A DNA stretch of 53,691 nucleotides from an uncultured Bacteroidales bacterium (GTDB taxonomy: Bacteria > Bacteroidota > Bacteroidia > Bacteroidales > UBA932): positions 1 to 53,691 of the forward strand of contig CAMVMG010000013.1 of NCBI GenBank assembly GCA_947168525.1, in the 5' to 3' direction. Position numbers and translations under genes: made by a program. How positions within the stretch are numbered: position 1 is the first letter of the stretch; every line of letters starts with the position of its first letter. Positions 14,895 to 25,870 of this stretch are shown piece by piece. The notes beneath the pieces were generated by a model. That model ran no database searches. It was not told where the DNA came from and saw only the letters and a list, made by a program, of their open reading frames with translations.

Positions 14895-16220
14895 ATGCCA
14901 AAAATCTTTGTTCTAGACACCAACATCATCCTTCACGACCACAACGCCGTGAAGCAGTTCCAAGACAACGACATCGTCATTCCCATCGCCGTGATCGAAG
15001 AACTGGACAAGTTCAAGAAAGGAAACGACGCCCTGTCCTTCAACGCCCGCGCCTTCATGCGGGAAATCAACCGCCTCACAGAGAAAAGGGAATTCGGAAT
15101 CCGCGGGGTCCCGCTGGGGAAGCGCCTGGGTTACCTCAAGATAGAGCCCAACCATCCCTTCTCGCCGGAGTTCCGGGACATGTTCCGGGACGACATCCAG
15201 GACCACCGGATCCTGGCCACTGCCATGTGGGTGCGGGACAATAATCCCGGCCGTTTCGTGGCCCTGGTCACCAAAGACATCAACCTGCGGCTCAAGGCCA
15301 AGGCCGCCGGCATGGCGGCCCAGGATTACCTGACAGACCGCGTGGACGACGAAGTGATGGACAACTTCGAGCGCCAGGTGATTACCGTGGACGCCGGATC
15401 GGAGGCCGTGCAGCGGCTCTCCTACGGGCAGGACAACTGCCTCCCCTGGAAAGAAGTGCAGGCCAGGGAGCCGCGTCCCAACCAGCTGTACAAGTTCAGC
15501 TTCGGCCCGGAAGTGGTGTGTGGCCGATACGACGCTTCCCGGGGCGTGATTGCCCTTGTGCGCACCCGCGAGGCCTACGGCATCCGTCCCCGCAACCCGG
15601 AACAGCGCTTTGCCATGGACGCCTGCCTGAACCCGGACATCCGGCTGGTCTCGCTCACCGGCGGGGCGGGCACGGGCAAAACCCTTATCGCCCTGGCGTC
15701 GGCCCTGGAACAGGAAGCGGACTACGACCAGATTATCCTCTCCCGGCCGGCGGTGGTGCTGGGCGGCCAGGACATTGGCTTCCTGCCCGGCGACCAGAAA
15801 TCCAAGATGGGACCGTACCTGCTGCCACTCATGGACAACCTGGATGTGATCCGTCACTGTTTCAAGCCCTCTTCCCGCCAGGCCCAGAAGATCGACGCCA
15901 TGCTCCGGGAAGAGAAACTGCTCATCTCTCCCCTCGCCTACATCCGCGGACGCTCGCTGGGTAAGGTGTACTTCATCGTGGACGAGGCCCAGAACCTCAC
16001 CCCGCATGAGGTGAAAACCATCATCACCCGCGCCGGAGAAGGCACCAAGATGGTCTTTACGGGCGATATTTTCCAGATCGACCAGCCCTATCTGGACCAA
16101 TGGTCCAACGGCCTCACCCACCTGGGAGAGAAAATGACCGGGCAGCCGCTGTTCCAACATGTGTTCCTCCAGAAGGGAGAACGCTCCCAACTGTCGGACA
16201 TCGCCGCTAAGCTCTTGTAA
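14895..16220 (+). CDS. PIN domain - PhoH family ATPase
   Basis: 441 aa. The N-terminal PIN nuclease-like domain begins IFVLDTNIILHD with the first acidic residue at Asp8 and VIEELDKFKKG following. The C-terminal PhoH P-loop ATPase has Walker A GGAGTGKT near residue 255, and Walker B FIVDEAQNLTPHE near 360, then TGDIFQIDQPYLD. This is the YlaK/PhoH2 type fusion, thought to be an ATP-dependent RNA helicase-nuclease. It follows the AIR-synthase-like gene by one base, and a separate promoter for ppdK follows. Substrate and partner in the cell are unknown. Confidence 0.9.
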   Translation: MPKIFVLDTNIILHDHNAVKQFQDNDIVIPIAVIEELDKFKKGNDALSFNARAFMREINRLTEKREFGIRGVPLGKRLGYLKIEPNHPFSPEFRDMFRDDIQDHRILATAMWVRDNNPGRFVALVTKDINLRLKAKAAGMAAQDYLTDRVDDEVMDNFERQVITVDAGSEAVQRLSYGQDNCLPWKEVQAREPRPNQLYKFSFGPEVVCGRYDASRGVIALVRTREAYGIRPRNPEQRFAMDACLNPDIRLVSLTGGAGTGKTLIALASALEQEADYDQIILSRPAVVLGGQDIGFLPGDQKSKMGPYLLPLMDNLDVIRHCFKPSSRQAQKIDAMLREEKLLISPLAYIRGRSLGKVYFIVDEAQNLTPHEVKTIITRAGEGTKMVFTGDIFQIDQPYLDQWSNGLTHLGEKMTGQPLFQHVFLQKGERSQLSDIAAKLL

Positions 16221-16251
16221 CAGTATTTTTCATTATTACGGATTTTTATTG

Positions 16252-16259
16252 TAAATTTG
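16252..16259 (+). promoter_or_regulatory. -7 element for ppdK
   Basis: TAAATTTG matches TAnnTTTG and lies 38 bases before ATG 16298, inside an AT-rich gap. Confidence 0.5.
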
Positions 16260-16297
16260 CATGTTTAAGGCTGACTATTATTAATTATTATCATTAT

Positions 16298-19024
<2,727 letters not shown>

Positions 19025-19040
19025 AGCACTTCATCCCACA

Positions 19041-19077
19041 AAAGAGGAGCTTGCCGTCTGGCAAGCTCCTCTTTTTT
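19041..19077. terminator. Bidirectional terminator between ppdK and the ROK kinase gene
   Basis: AAGAGGAGCTTGCC pairs perfectly with GGCAAGCTCCTCTT around GTCT, with T-runs on both strands. It serves the two convergent genes. Confidence 0.9.
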
Positions 19078-19092
19078 AATATGTATACCTGC

Positions 19093-20052
19093 TTAGAGCT
19101 CCCAGGCCAGGGCCGAGGCGCCCAGGATAGCGGCGTCGGACTCCTTGAGGGAGGAGAACACCAGCTGCACCTTGTTGCGCCAAAGCGGAATGACGTTCTC
19201 GTTCATGGCGTCCAGGATGGGTTTCTCCAGGAATTCCCGGGCACGGGCCAGACCGCCGAACAGGACGATGGCTTCCGGAGAGGAGAACTCGATGAAATCG
19301 GCAAATTTCTCGCCCAGGATGCGACCGGTATACTCGAACACGCGGAGGGAGAGTTTGTCACCTTCCTTGGCGGCCTCGTACACGTTCTTGGACTTGATCT
19401 TGTCCAGGCTGCGGAGCAGGGAAGGCTCGTCGCTCATCTCCAGCCATTCGCGGGCGGTGCGGGCGACGCCGGTAGCGGAAGCGTAGGTTTCCAGGCAGCC
19501 GTTCTTACCGCAGTTGCAGGCGCGTCCGTTGTGGCGCACGGCGCAGGTGTGGCCCAGTTCGCCGGCGAAACCGTCGTGACCGTAGACCACCTCACCGTTG
19601 ATGACGATACCGGAACCCACACCGGTTCCCAGGGTAATCATGATGAAGTTCTTCATACCGCGGGCGGCGCCGTAGGTCATTTCGCCCATGGCAGCGGCGT
19701 TGGCATCGTTGGTCAGCGAAACCGGAATGCCGTTCATCTGCTCCTGGAGCATCTTGGCAAAGGGAATGTTGCCGCTCTTGGCCCAAAGCAGATTGACGGC
19801 GTTTTCTACGACGCCGGTGTAGAAGTTGCCGTTGGGGATGCCCACGCCGATGCCGCGGATGCGGCCTTCGGCCTGACTTTCCGCGATGATGCGGGTAAGG
19901 GCTTCTGCCAGGGCGGCGACGAATTCGTCTGCATTGGTGGTGTTCTCAGAGCTGATGACGGTTTGGGCGACGATATTGCCGCGGGCGTCTACCACGCCGC
20001 ATTTGGCGGTTTGTCCGCCGACATCGATACCGATTACTAAGTCTTGTGCCAT
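19093..20052 (-). CDS. ROK-family sugar kinase (glucokinase-like)
   Basis: 319 aa. The N-terminal ATP-binding motif is LVIGIDVGGQTAKCGVVD, followed by GIGVGIPNGNFYTGVVENAVN, sugar-binding LTNDANAAAMGE, and the ROK zinc motif CNCGKNGCLETYAS. It phosphorylates a hexose, most likely glucose, in the cytoplasm. It lies 11 bases after an FHS/MFS sugar permease gene on the same strand, so uptake and phosphorylation are coupled in one operon. ROK repressors carry an N-terminal helix-turn-helix; none is present here, which supports a kinase. Confidence 0.9.
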   Translation of the reverse strand: MAQDLVIGIDVGGQTAKCGVVDARGNIVAQTVISSENTTNADEFVAALAEALTRIIAESQAEGRIRGIGVGIPNGNFYTGVVENAVNLLWAKSGNIPFAKMLQEQMNGIPVSLTNDANAAAMGEMTYGAARGMKNFIMITLGTGVGSGIVINGEVVYGHDGFAGELGHTCAVRHNGRACNCGKNGCLETYASATGVARTAREWLEMSDEPSLLRSLDKIKSKNVYEAAKEGDKLSLRVFEYTGRILGEKFADFIEFSSPEAIVLFGGLARAREFLEKPILDAMNENVIPLWRNKVQLVFSSLKESDAAILGASALAWEL

Positions 20053-20063
20053 AATCTATGTTG

Positions 20064-21356
20064 TTAATTGCGTTTAGCGACTTTGGAGCCGATAACGGCG
20101 AAGAACAGGATATAGGCCAGACCCAGGGCAACTACCCAGTAGCTGGTCATGTAGGTGGTCTTGTCGGCCACGAAGTTCTGCAGGAGCGGGAGGATACCGC
20201 CGCCCACGACCATGGTCATGAACAGGCCGGAAGCCTTGTTGGTGGCGCTGCCCAGGCCTTCCACGGCCAGATTGAAGATGGCGCCCCACATCACCGAGGT
20301 GCACAGGCCGCAGAGGACCAGCAGCAGGGCCGACAGGGGAACGTTCACCATTTGGAAGGCGGTGCCGGTGAAAGCAGGCATGTTCACCTTGTTGGCGGCC
20401 GGTACGAAGATGGCAACCAGCACCAGGATCAGAGCCAGGGCGGAGCAGAAGCTGAGCTGGGTCTTGGAAGAGATTTTACCGGAGATGAGGCTGGAAACGA
20501 AGCGGCCCACCAGCATCAGCAGCCAGTAGGTACCGGCCACGAAACCGGCAATGGCGGCGGCGGTGGAGGTGTCCAGCATGCCGGCGGGATTGGCAGGGTC
20601 TGCCAGGTAGAAGTTGAGGGTGCCGGGGATACCGACCTCTACACCAACATACACGAAGATAGCGATGATGCCGAAGATGAAGTGGCGGTAGTTCCAGGGG
20701 CTTTCCGCATGGGCGGCGTCGGCCACCTGGTCAGGGTCTTCGATCTTGATGAAACAAAGGATGATGAATGCCGCGGCGAAGATGCCCATGGCGATGAACA
20801 GGACGGGGTTCACATCGGAGATAACCGTCTTGCCAGCTACCAGGGCGCCGATCATGGCACCCACGAGCATCGGGGTGAGGGTACCCATCAGGGAGTTGAA
20901 GGTACCGCCGATCTGGACATACTGGTTGCCTTTCTTGCCGCCGCCGCCCAGCAGGGTGAGCATCGGGTTGACCACGGTGTTGAGCATGCACACGGAGAAG
21001 CCGGAGATGAAGGCGCCGAGCAGGTAGGTGATGAAGTTCATCGGGAAGCCCGTGACAACGCCGGAGAGGAACTGCACGAACACGCCGATGAAGCCCACTG
21101 CGATGGCGATGAGGGCGGTCTTCTTGTAGCCGTACTTGGTGAGCATGTTTCCGGCGGGAATACCCATGAACAGGTATGCCAGGAAGTTCATCATGTTACC
21201 CATCATCCCCAGGGCGTTGGAGCCGGCGATTTCCGGCTGCATCTTCCAGATGTTGCCCACTGGGGCGGCGAGGTTGGTCACGAAGGAGATCATACCAAAC
21301 AGGAAGATCATCGTGATAATGGCAATCACATTGCCGTTTCCTTTGTTTTTAGACAT
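20064..21356 (-). CDS. MFS (FHS-type) sugar/proton symporter
   Basis: 430 aa with about twelve hydrophobic segments. It has the fucose/glucose/galactose permease look: an early NLAAPVGNIWK stretch, MNFLAYLFMGIPAGNMLTKYGYKK after TM2, and VNPMLTLLGGGGKKGNQYVQ in the middle. It is the first gene of a two-gene unit with the ROK kinase, so it probably imports glucose or a related hexose across the inner membrane. Exact substrate specificity cannot be read from the sequence. Confidence 0.88.
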   Translation of the reverse strand: MSKNKGNGNVIAIITMIFLFGMISFVTNLAAPVGNIWKMQPEIAGSNALGMMGNMMNFLAYLFMGIPAGNMLTKYGYKKTALIAIAVGFIGVFVQFLSGVVTGFPMNFITYLLGAFISGFSVCMLNTVVNPMLTLLGGGGKKGNQYVQIGGTFNSLMGTLTPMLVGAMIGALVAGKTVISDVNPVLFIAMGIFAAAFIILCFIKIEDPDQVADAAHAESPWNYRHFIFGIIAIFVYVGVEVGIPGTLNFYLADPANPAGMLDTSTAAAIAGFVAGTYWLLMLVGRFVSSLISGKISSKTQLSFCSALALILVLVAIFVPAANKVNMPAFTGTAFQMVNVPLSALLLVLCGLCTSVMWGAIFNLAVEGLGSATNKASGLFMTMVVGGGILPLLQNFVADKTTYMTSYWVVALGLAYILFFAVIGSKVAKRN

Positions 21357-21409
21357 GATTTGGTTCGGGTTTATTTGTTAAAATTATCGGCTAAATTCGT
21401 TATAACTTT

Positions 21410-21417
21410 CAAATTTA
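21410..21417 (-). promoter_or_regulatory. -7 element for the permease-kinase operon
   Basis: On the minus strand TAAATTTG matches TAnnTTTG, 53 bases upstream of ATG 21356 in an AT-rich gap. Confidence 0.45.
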
Positions 21418-21446
21418 AGCATAATTTTTCAAAAACCATAACCTTA

Positions 21447-22304
21447 TCAGTGCCAACCTGCGATGTCTTCGGGAGAAAAGTCGTAGGTGAGGGGCTTCCC
21501 GTAAACCCGCTCATAGGCAGCCTTCCTGGCCTCGTAGTCGGCCCTGCACAGGTCCAGGCTGTTCTGCCGATGGGTCTTCGCCGGGTCCGGATACAGGGGA
21601 TCCAGCACGTGGAGCACCTGCCGCACGTCGCGGAAGCCGGGAGCCAATTCCTGCGGGAGCTCCTGCAGCTCGGCGAAGAGCGGGACCACCGGCACGCCGT
21701 ATTCGGAGGCGAGCAGGAAGGCGCCTCGCTTGCCGGGACGGGGCTTGCGGTAATTGAACCACATTTCCTGTTCGGGATAGATGAGGATGAATCGGCCACG
21801 GTCCAGGTGACCCTGCAGGAGGCGGCGGAAGTCCCCGTTCATGTAGGAGGGCTCCGGAATCAGGGGAATCACGTCCAGGTAGCGGAGGATGAAGCCATTG
21901 ATCCCCGGCATCACGAAGTTGGTGCCCTGGCTCACGGTACGCAGGCGACCCCGGCCAGCCTCCCGGGTGAGGGTGCGGATAATCCCGCTGTCAAAGGGGT
22001 TGAAATGGTTGCTGGTGAGAAAAGCCGGCCCCTGGATGGCGTCAATCTTCTCCAGGCCTTCAATCCGGTCCACGCCTTTACTCCATCGGCCGATCCAGGA
22101 GTCCACGACGGCACGTGCCACAAGAGTCTTGAGCCGGGAAAGGGGGGTGTTCATCCGGGCTACGTATGAGAGGATATTCTCTTTCAGAGCCGCGGCTTCC
22201 CACACGGGGTCGCCGGGCTCGGTCTTATCGTTGAAACGGCCTTCCTGGGCAGCGCGCCGGATATTCCGGATAGCATCGGCCCGGCCGGGAGTAACTAGGA
22301 GCAT
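21447..22304 (-). CDS. PlsC-type 1-acyl-glycerol-3-phosphate acyltransferase
   Basis: 285 aa. The catalytic NHX4D motif is NHFNPFD near residue 98, preceded by IQGPAFLTS. The downstream PEQEMWFNYRKPRPGKRGAF fits the second substrate-binding block (usually EGTR). Such enzymes acylate lysophospholipids or related lipids at the inner membrane. It overlaps the 3' end of the GT8 gene by 10 bases, implying translational coupling and a shared task in glycolipid, lipopolysaccharide or capsule assembly; that link is inferred. Confidence 0.85.
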   Translation of the reverse strand: MLLVTPGRADAIRNIRRAAQEGRFNDKTEPGDPVWEAAALKENILSYVARMNTPLSRLKTLVARAVVDSWIGRWSKGVDRIEGLEKIDAIQGPAFLTSNHFNPFDSGIIRTLTREAGRGRLRTVSQGTNFVMPGINGFILRYLDVIPLIPEPSYMNGDFRRLLQGHLDRGRFILIYPEQEMWFNYRKPRPGKRGAFLLASEYGVPVVPLFAELQELPQELAPGFRDVRQVLHVLDPLYPDPAKTHRQNSLDLCRADYEARKAAYERVYGKPLTYDFSPEDIAGWH

Positions 22305-23266
22305 AGCCGCAGTTCCTGCCGGTTGGAGATGATGCTGCGGAACGACACCGGGGACGATGTCAGTTCCACGGCCATCTTCACCAGACCCTCGATTCCGCTG
22401 TGGTAGCGCTGTACGGCTTTGGTGTCCTTGAGGAAGGCGGCCTGCTGCCGGCGGATCTGGGCATAATAGCCGCTCCGGCGGGCGTATTTCCAGAACACAT
22501 CGTCATAGGGCACGCTCTCGTTGAGCCAGGGCTTCGAGTCCAGGTTGAAGTGGATGATCTGCGGGTCTTCCAGGAACGAGATACGCTCGGAAGGCATGGC
22601 GTCCCACATCGGGTCCAGGTAATGGATGGCATCCCAGCAGAGGGCGTTCAGATAATCCTGATCCGGGGCAACACAGTCGAACCCGTAGGTCTCCAGCCAG
22701 TGGAGGAAATGGCCCGCCATGTCCACCTGGCGCAGACGACGCATGTTCATCAGTAGCACGCCGGAATTCACGTAGTTGCGGTGGTCCACCCCTACATATT
22801 CATCGATATAGTGCATGAAGGGGGCGATATGCTGGATGGAATAGTCGGCACAGGCGCCGATGAGATTGTTCCCGAGCGGCTCTTCCCAGAGGCGGGAGAT
22901 GTCTCCGGGCACCACGATGTCGGCATCCAGGTAGATCCCTTTGTCGTACTGGGGAAAGAGAACGGGGATGAACAGGCGGAAGTAGATTGTGAGAGAGGCG
23001 AAGGCACCAAAGCGGTGCTGCTCCAGTCTGGACGCACCGGGCAGTGCCCTCAGGTGCTCGGTGAGCGGGTAGAATTCCACGCGGAAGTCCGGGTCCGAAA
23101 AACGGGACAGCTTTTCCCGGTTGGCCGCCGAGATGTCGTCGGTGAGGACATGGATACAATAATTATAGCGCCTGGAGGCGTTTTCCTTGATGGAATGGAT
23201 GGCAACGGAAAGGAACGGTGCATAGGCATCGTTCACGGAAAAGAAAACGGGGATGACTGGTTTCAT
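22295..23266 (-). CDS. Family 8 glycosyltransferase
   Basis: 323 aa with no signal. It starts PVIPVFFSVNDAYAPFLSVA, typical of GT8, with the metal-binding DxD motif in GIYLDADIVVPGD near residue 115. Further family blocks are NYVNSGVLLMNMRRLRQ and PDQDYLNALCWD, where GT8 LPS glucosyl/galactosyltransferases have equivalents. It transfers a sugar from a nucleotide-sugar, likely in surface glycan synthesis. It forms an operon with the acyltransferase downstream and is divergent from a LytTR regulator, which may control it. Confidence 0.9.
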   Translation of the reverse strand: MKPVIPVFFSVNDAYAPFLSVAIHSIKENASRRYNYCIHVLTDDISAANREKLSRFSDPDFRVEFYPLTEHLRALPGASRLEQHRFGAFASLTIYFRLFIPVLFPQYDKGIYLDADIVVPGDISRLWEEPLGNNLIGACADYSIQHIAPFMHYIDEYVGVDHRNYVNSGVLLMNMRRLRQVDMAGHFLHWLETYGFDCVAPDQDYLNALCWDAIHYLDPMWDAMPSERISFLEDPQIIHFNLDSKPWLNESVPYDDVFWKYARRSGYYAQIRRQQAAFLKDTKAVQRYHSGIEGLVKMAVELTSSPVSFRSIISNRQELRLCS

Positions 23267-23296
23267 AACTGAATTCTTTTAGGTATTTCACTGTTG

Positions 23297-23304
23297 CAAA
23301 GGTA
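23297..23304 (-). promoter_or_regulatory. -7 element for the GT8-acyltransferase operon
   Basis: On the minus strand TACCTTTG matches TAnnTTTG, 30 bases upstream of ATG 23266. Confidence 0.55.
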
Positions 23305-23374
23305 CGTTCCCGCCCTTTTTCGGGAAAAGAAATGTCATAGGGACGACCATAAAGTGACGAAAAGCCCCTATTTC

Positions 23375-23449
23375 GGGACAACAATGCGTTTTTTGGGACG
23401 AATAAAGAATAATTTGTATATTTGTCCCAACAAAAATATCGCTTGTCCC
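23375..23449. promoter_or_regulatory. Symmetric four-site operator-like region
   Basis: GGGAC occurs at 23375-23379 and 23395-23399, and its complement GTCCC at 23424-23428 and 23445-23449. The sites are 20 and 21 bases apart and symmetric around 23412. The inner pair extends to about TTTTnTTGGGACnAATA and its inverse. They surround the -7 element of the LytTR gene, so autoregulation is the simplest reading. Confidence 0.5.
23392..23424 (+). promoter_or_regulatory. Promoter of the LytTR regulator gene
   Basis: TTTG (23392-23395), 21 bases, TATATTTG (23417-23424): both Bacteroidetes elements at normal spacing. ATG 23466 is 41 bases downstream. Confidence 0.6.
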
Positions 23450-23465
23450 ATTAGAATAGTGACCG

Positions 23466-24275
23466 ATGAAGACCATTTCCAGGATTTTCTACAGCATGCC
23501 GGCCAACTGCCTCTTCTTTGTGGTGCTGCCCATTTTCTATTTCCTGTTCGTGCTGGCCTACGATCCCTTCCACATATCAGACTTCCTGGCGGTGGGACGG
23601 GAGCGCTTTACCCTCAACCTCATCATCACCACCCTGATCCTGCTGGGAGTCCTGAGCCTTTCCCGGATGCTGCTCTTTATCCTCCGGCACATTATCGACC
23701 TCAACTGGACGCTCTACACTATCTGGTGCGTGGGTGAAGTGGCGTTCGCCGCCGCCATGTTCTCCATCCTGCTGGGCATCGGCTGGGCGGGAACGCACCT
23801 TTATCTGGCCGTGCTCACCGGTTGTTTCCTTTACCTGGCCGGCATCCTGGTGTTCCCCTATGCCATCATTTCCATGGCCATCCAGCTGTATATCTATTCC
23901 AAGCGGTCCACCGCCCCTGCGGTGGACGAGAAATCCCTCATCCGCTTCTACGACGACCAGAAACGCCTGAAGCTGATTGTCTCCTCGGAGGCCGTCCTCT
24001 ACATCCAGGCAGAGGAAAACTACGTGCACATCGTCCACATGGACAACGGCCGCGTGAAGAACTTCACGCTCAGGTCCTCTATGCGCGCCCTGGAAGAGAT
24101 GCTTTCCCGCCACGGACTCATCCGCTGCCACCGTTCCTACTTCGTGAACTCCTCCCACGTGGAGCTGGTGAAGAAGGACGTAAACGGATTCGCCCTGGCC
24201 CAGCTGGACCAGGGCGGAATCTCCCCGATACCCGTCTCCAAGCGCTACTACGACGCCGTGACGGAACTGTTGTAG
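23466..24275 (+). CDS. Membrane-anchored LytTR-family transcription regulator
   Basis: 269 aa. The N-terminal half has four hydrophobic segments (about 12-35, 52-72, 84-107, 115-142). The C-terminal half (about 165-268) is a LytTR DNA-binding domain: LIVSSEAVLYIQAEENYVHI, then LRSSMRALEEML and HGLIRCHRSYFVN. There is no receiver domain, so it is a one-component type signalling through the membrane. No histidine kinase is adjacent. It is divergent from the GT8-acyltransferase operon and shares the symmetric repeats at 23375-23449. Its target genes and signal are unknown. Confidence 0.88.
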   Translation: MKTISRIFYSMPANCLFFVVLPIFYFLFVLAYDPFHISDFLAVGRERFTLNLIITTLILLGVLSLSRMLLFILRHIIDLNWTLYTIWCVGEVAFAAAMFSILLGIGWAGTHLYLAVLTGCFLYLAGILVFPYAIISMAIQLYIYSKRSTAPAVDEKSLIRFYDDQKRLKLIVSSEAVLYIQAEENYVHIVHMDNGRVKNFTLRSSMRALEEMLSRHGLIRCHRSYFVNSSHVELVKKDVNGFALAQLDQGGISPIPVSKRYYDAVTELL

Positions 24276-24276
24276 C

Positions 24277-25869
24277 TTATTTCTTGAACTGCACGGCGGC
24301 TTCCTCCACCGGGAGGGCGGCCTTGTAGTTCTCGATCCAGGCGTCGAACCCTGCGATATCGTCCGGAGTGGGGGCGATTTCTTCGCCGGTAGCACCATTG
24401 AAGACCACCTCTTCCAGGAAGTCCGGGAGCGAGCGTCCCTGGGCGTTGTTCACCACGAACGAAGCCAGCAACGCAATACCCCAGGCACCGCCTTCGCCGG
24501 CGGTTTCCATCACGGAGATGGGCGATCCCAGGGCAGCAGCCAGCACCCGCTGACCCACAACCGGGGTCTTGAACAGACCGCCATGGCCGGTGATGCGGTC
24601 TACCTGCACGTTTTCTTCCTTGAACAGCACGTCGTTGCCAATCTTGAGTACGCCCACAGAGGCATACAGATGAGCCCGCATGAAGTTTGCCAGGCTGAAC
24701 TTATCCAGGGCATTGCGCACAAACAGGGGACGTCCCTCCGACAGCCCCGTAACGGGCTCGCCGGAGAAATAGTTGTACGCCACCAGGCCGCCGCAGTCCG
24801 GGTCACCGGTGAGGGCGTTGTTGTAGAGCTTGCCAAAGACCTCGTTCATATCCACCGGAATACCCACCAACTGCTGGTACTCCTTGAACAGGTTCACCCA
24901 GGCATTGAGGTCGCTCGTGCAGTTGTTGCAGTGGACCATGGCCACGGGTGCGCCGTCCGGCGTGGTGACGATGTCGATCATCTCGTGCGGCTTCCGGAGG
25001 TCTTTCTCCAGGACGATCATAGAGAAGGAAGAGGTTCCGGCCGACACATTGCCGGTGCGGGGCTTCACCGCATTGGTTGCCACCATGCCCGTTCCGGCGT
25101 CGCCTTCCGGCGGGCAGAAGGGCACACCCGGCTTCAGATGGCCGGAGATATCCAGGTAGCGGGCGCCGTCCTCCGTGAGCACGCCGGCGTTCTCCCCTGC
25201 CACAAGCACCTTGGGCAGGATATCCCGCAGCTTCCAGGGATATCCCTTGGGAGCGACCAGCTTCTCGAAGGCCTCCACACGCGCTTTGTCGAAATCACGG
25301 GTGGCGGCGTCGATGGGCATCATACCGGAGGCGTCGCCCACGCCCAGCACCTTGCGGCCGGTGAGTTTCCAGTGAATGTAACCCGCCAGCGTGGTGAAGA
25401 ATACGACCTCTTTTACATGCGGTTCGTCGTCCAGGATGCACTGGTACAGGTGCGACAGGCTCCAGCGGAGCGGCATGTTGAAGTTGAACAGGGCACTGAG
25501 CTCCTTTGCAGCCGCTCCGGTGTTGGTGTTACGCCAGGTACGGAACGGGACCAGAAGCTGGTCGGCACTGTTGAAAGCCATGTATCCGTGCATCATGGCA
25601 CTGATGCCGATGGCGGCAAGGGAGGTGATGTCCGTGTTATAATGCACACGGACATCTTCCCGCAGGGAGGAATAGCAAGACTGCAGCCCGGTCCAGATGG
25701 CATCCAGGCTGTACGTCCAGAGACCGTTCTCGAACTGGTTCTCCCACTCGTGGGAACCCTGAGCGATGGGATTGTGGCTCTCGTCCACCAGCACCGCCTT
25801 GATGCGCGTACTGCCGAACTCGATTCCCAGGATGGCCTTACCGGCCTCGATAATCTGTTTGGGAGCCAT
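24277..25869 (-). CDS. FGGY-family carbohydrate kinase, probable ribulokinase of the arabinose operon
   Basis: 530 aa. The ATP-binding start AILGIEFGSTRIKAVLVDE and the later MVATNAVKPRTGNVSAGTSS and ITGHGGLFKT blocks are FGGY signatures. In Bacteroides-type arabinose operons a xylulokinase-like FGGY protein takes the place of the classical AraB; its position one base after araA fits phosphorylation of L-ribulose to L-ribulose-5-phosphate. The sequence alone does not separate ribulose from xylulose as substrate. It is the last gene of the operon and ends tail to tail with the LytTR gene. Confidence 0.88.
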   Translation of the reverse strand: MAPKQIIEAGKAILGIEFGSTRIKAVLVDESHNPIAQGSHEWENQFENGLWTYSLDAIWTGLQSCYSSLREDVRVHYNTDITSLAAIGISAMMHGYMAFNSADQLLVPFRTWRNTNTGAAAKELSALFNFNMPLRWSLSHLYQCILDDEPHVKEVVFFTTLAGYIHWKLTGRKVLGVGDASGMMPIDAATRDFDKARVEAFEKLVAPKGYPWKLRDILPKVLVAGENAGVLTEDGARYLDISGHLKPGVPFCPPEGDAGTGMVATNAVKPRTGNVSAGTSSFSMIVLEKDLRKPHEMIDIVTTPDGAPVAMVHCNNCTSDLNAWVNLFKEYQQLVGIPVDMNEVFGKLYNNALTGDPDCGGLVAYNYFSGEPVTGLSEGRPLFVRNALDKFSLANFMRAHLYASVGVLKIGNDVLFKEENVQVDRITGHGGLFKTPVVGQRVLAAALGSPISVMETAGEGGAWGIALLASFVVNNAQGRSLPDFLEEVVFNGATGEEIAPTPDDIAGFDAWIENYKAALPVEEAAVQFKK

Positions 25870-25870
25870 A

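Noticed and set aside
20058..22169. 703-residue plus-strand open frame rich in His, Gly and Glu
   Set aside because: Runs antisense across three real genes; composition is that of a shadow frame.
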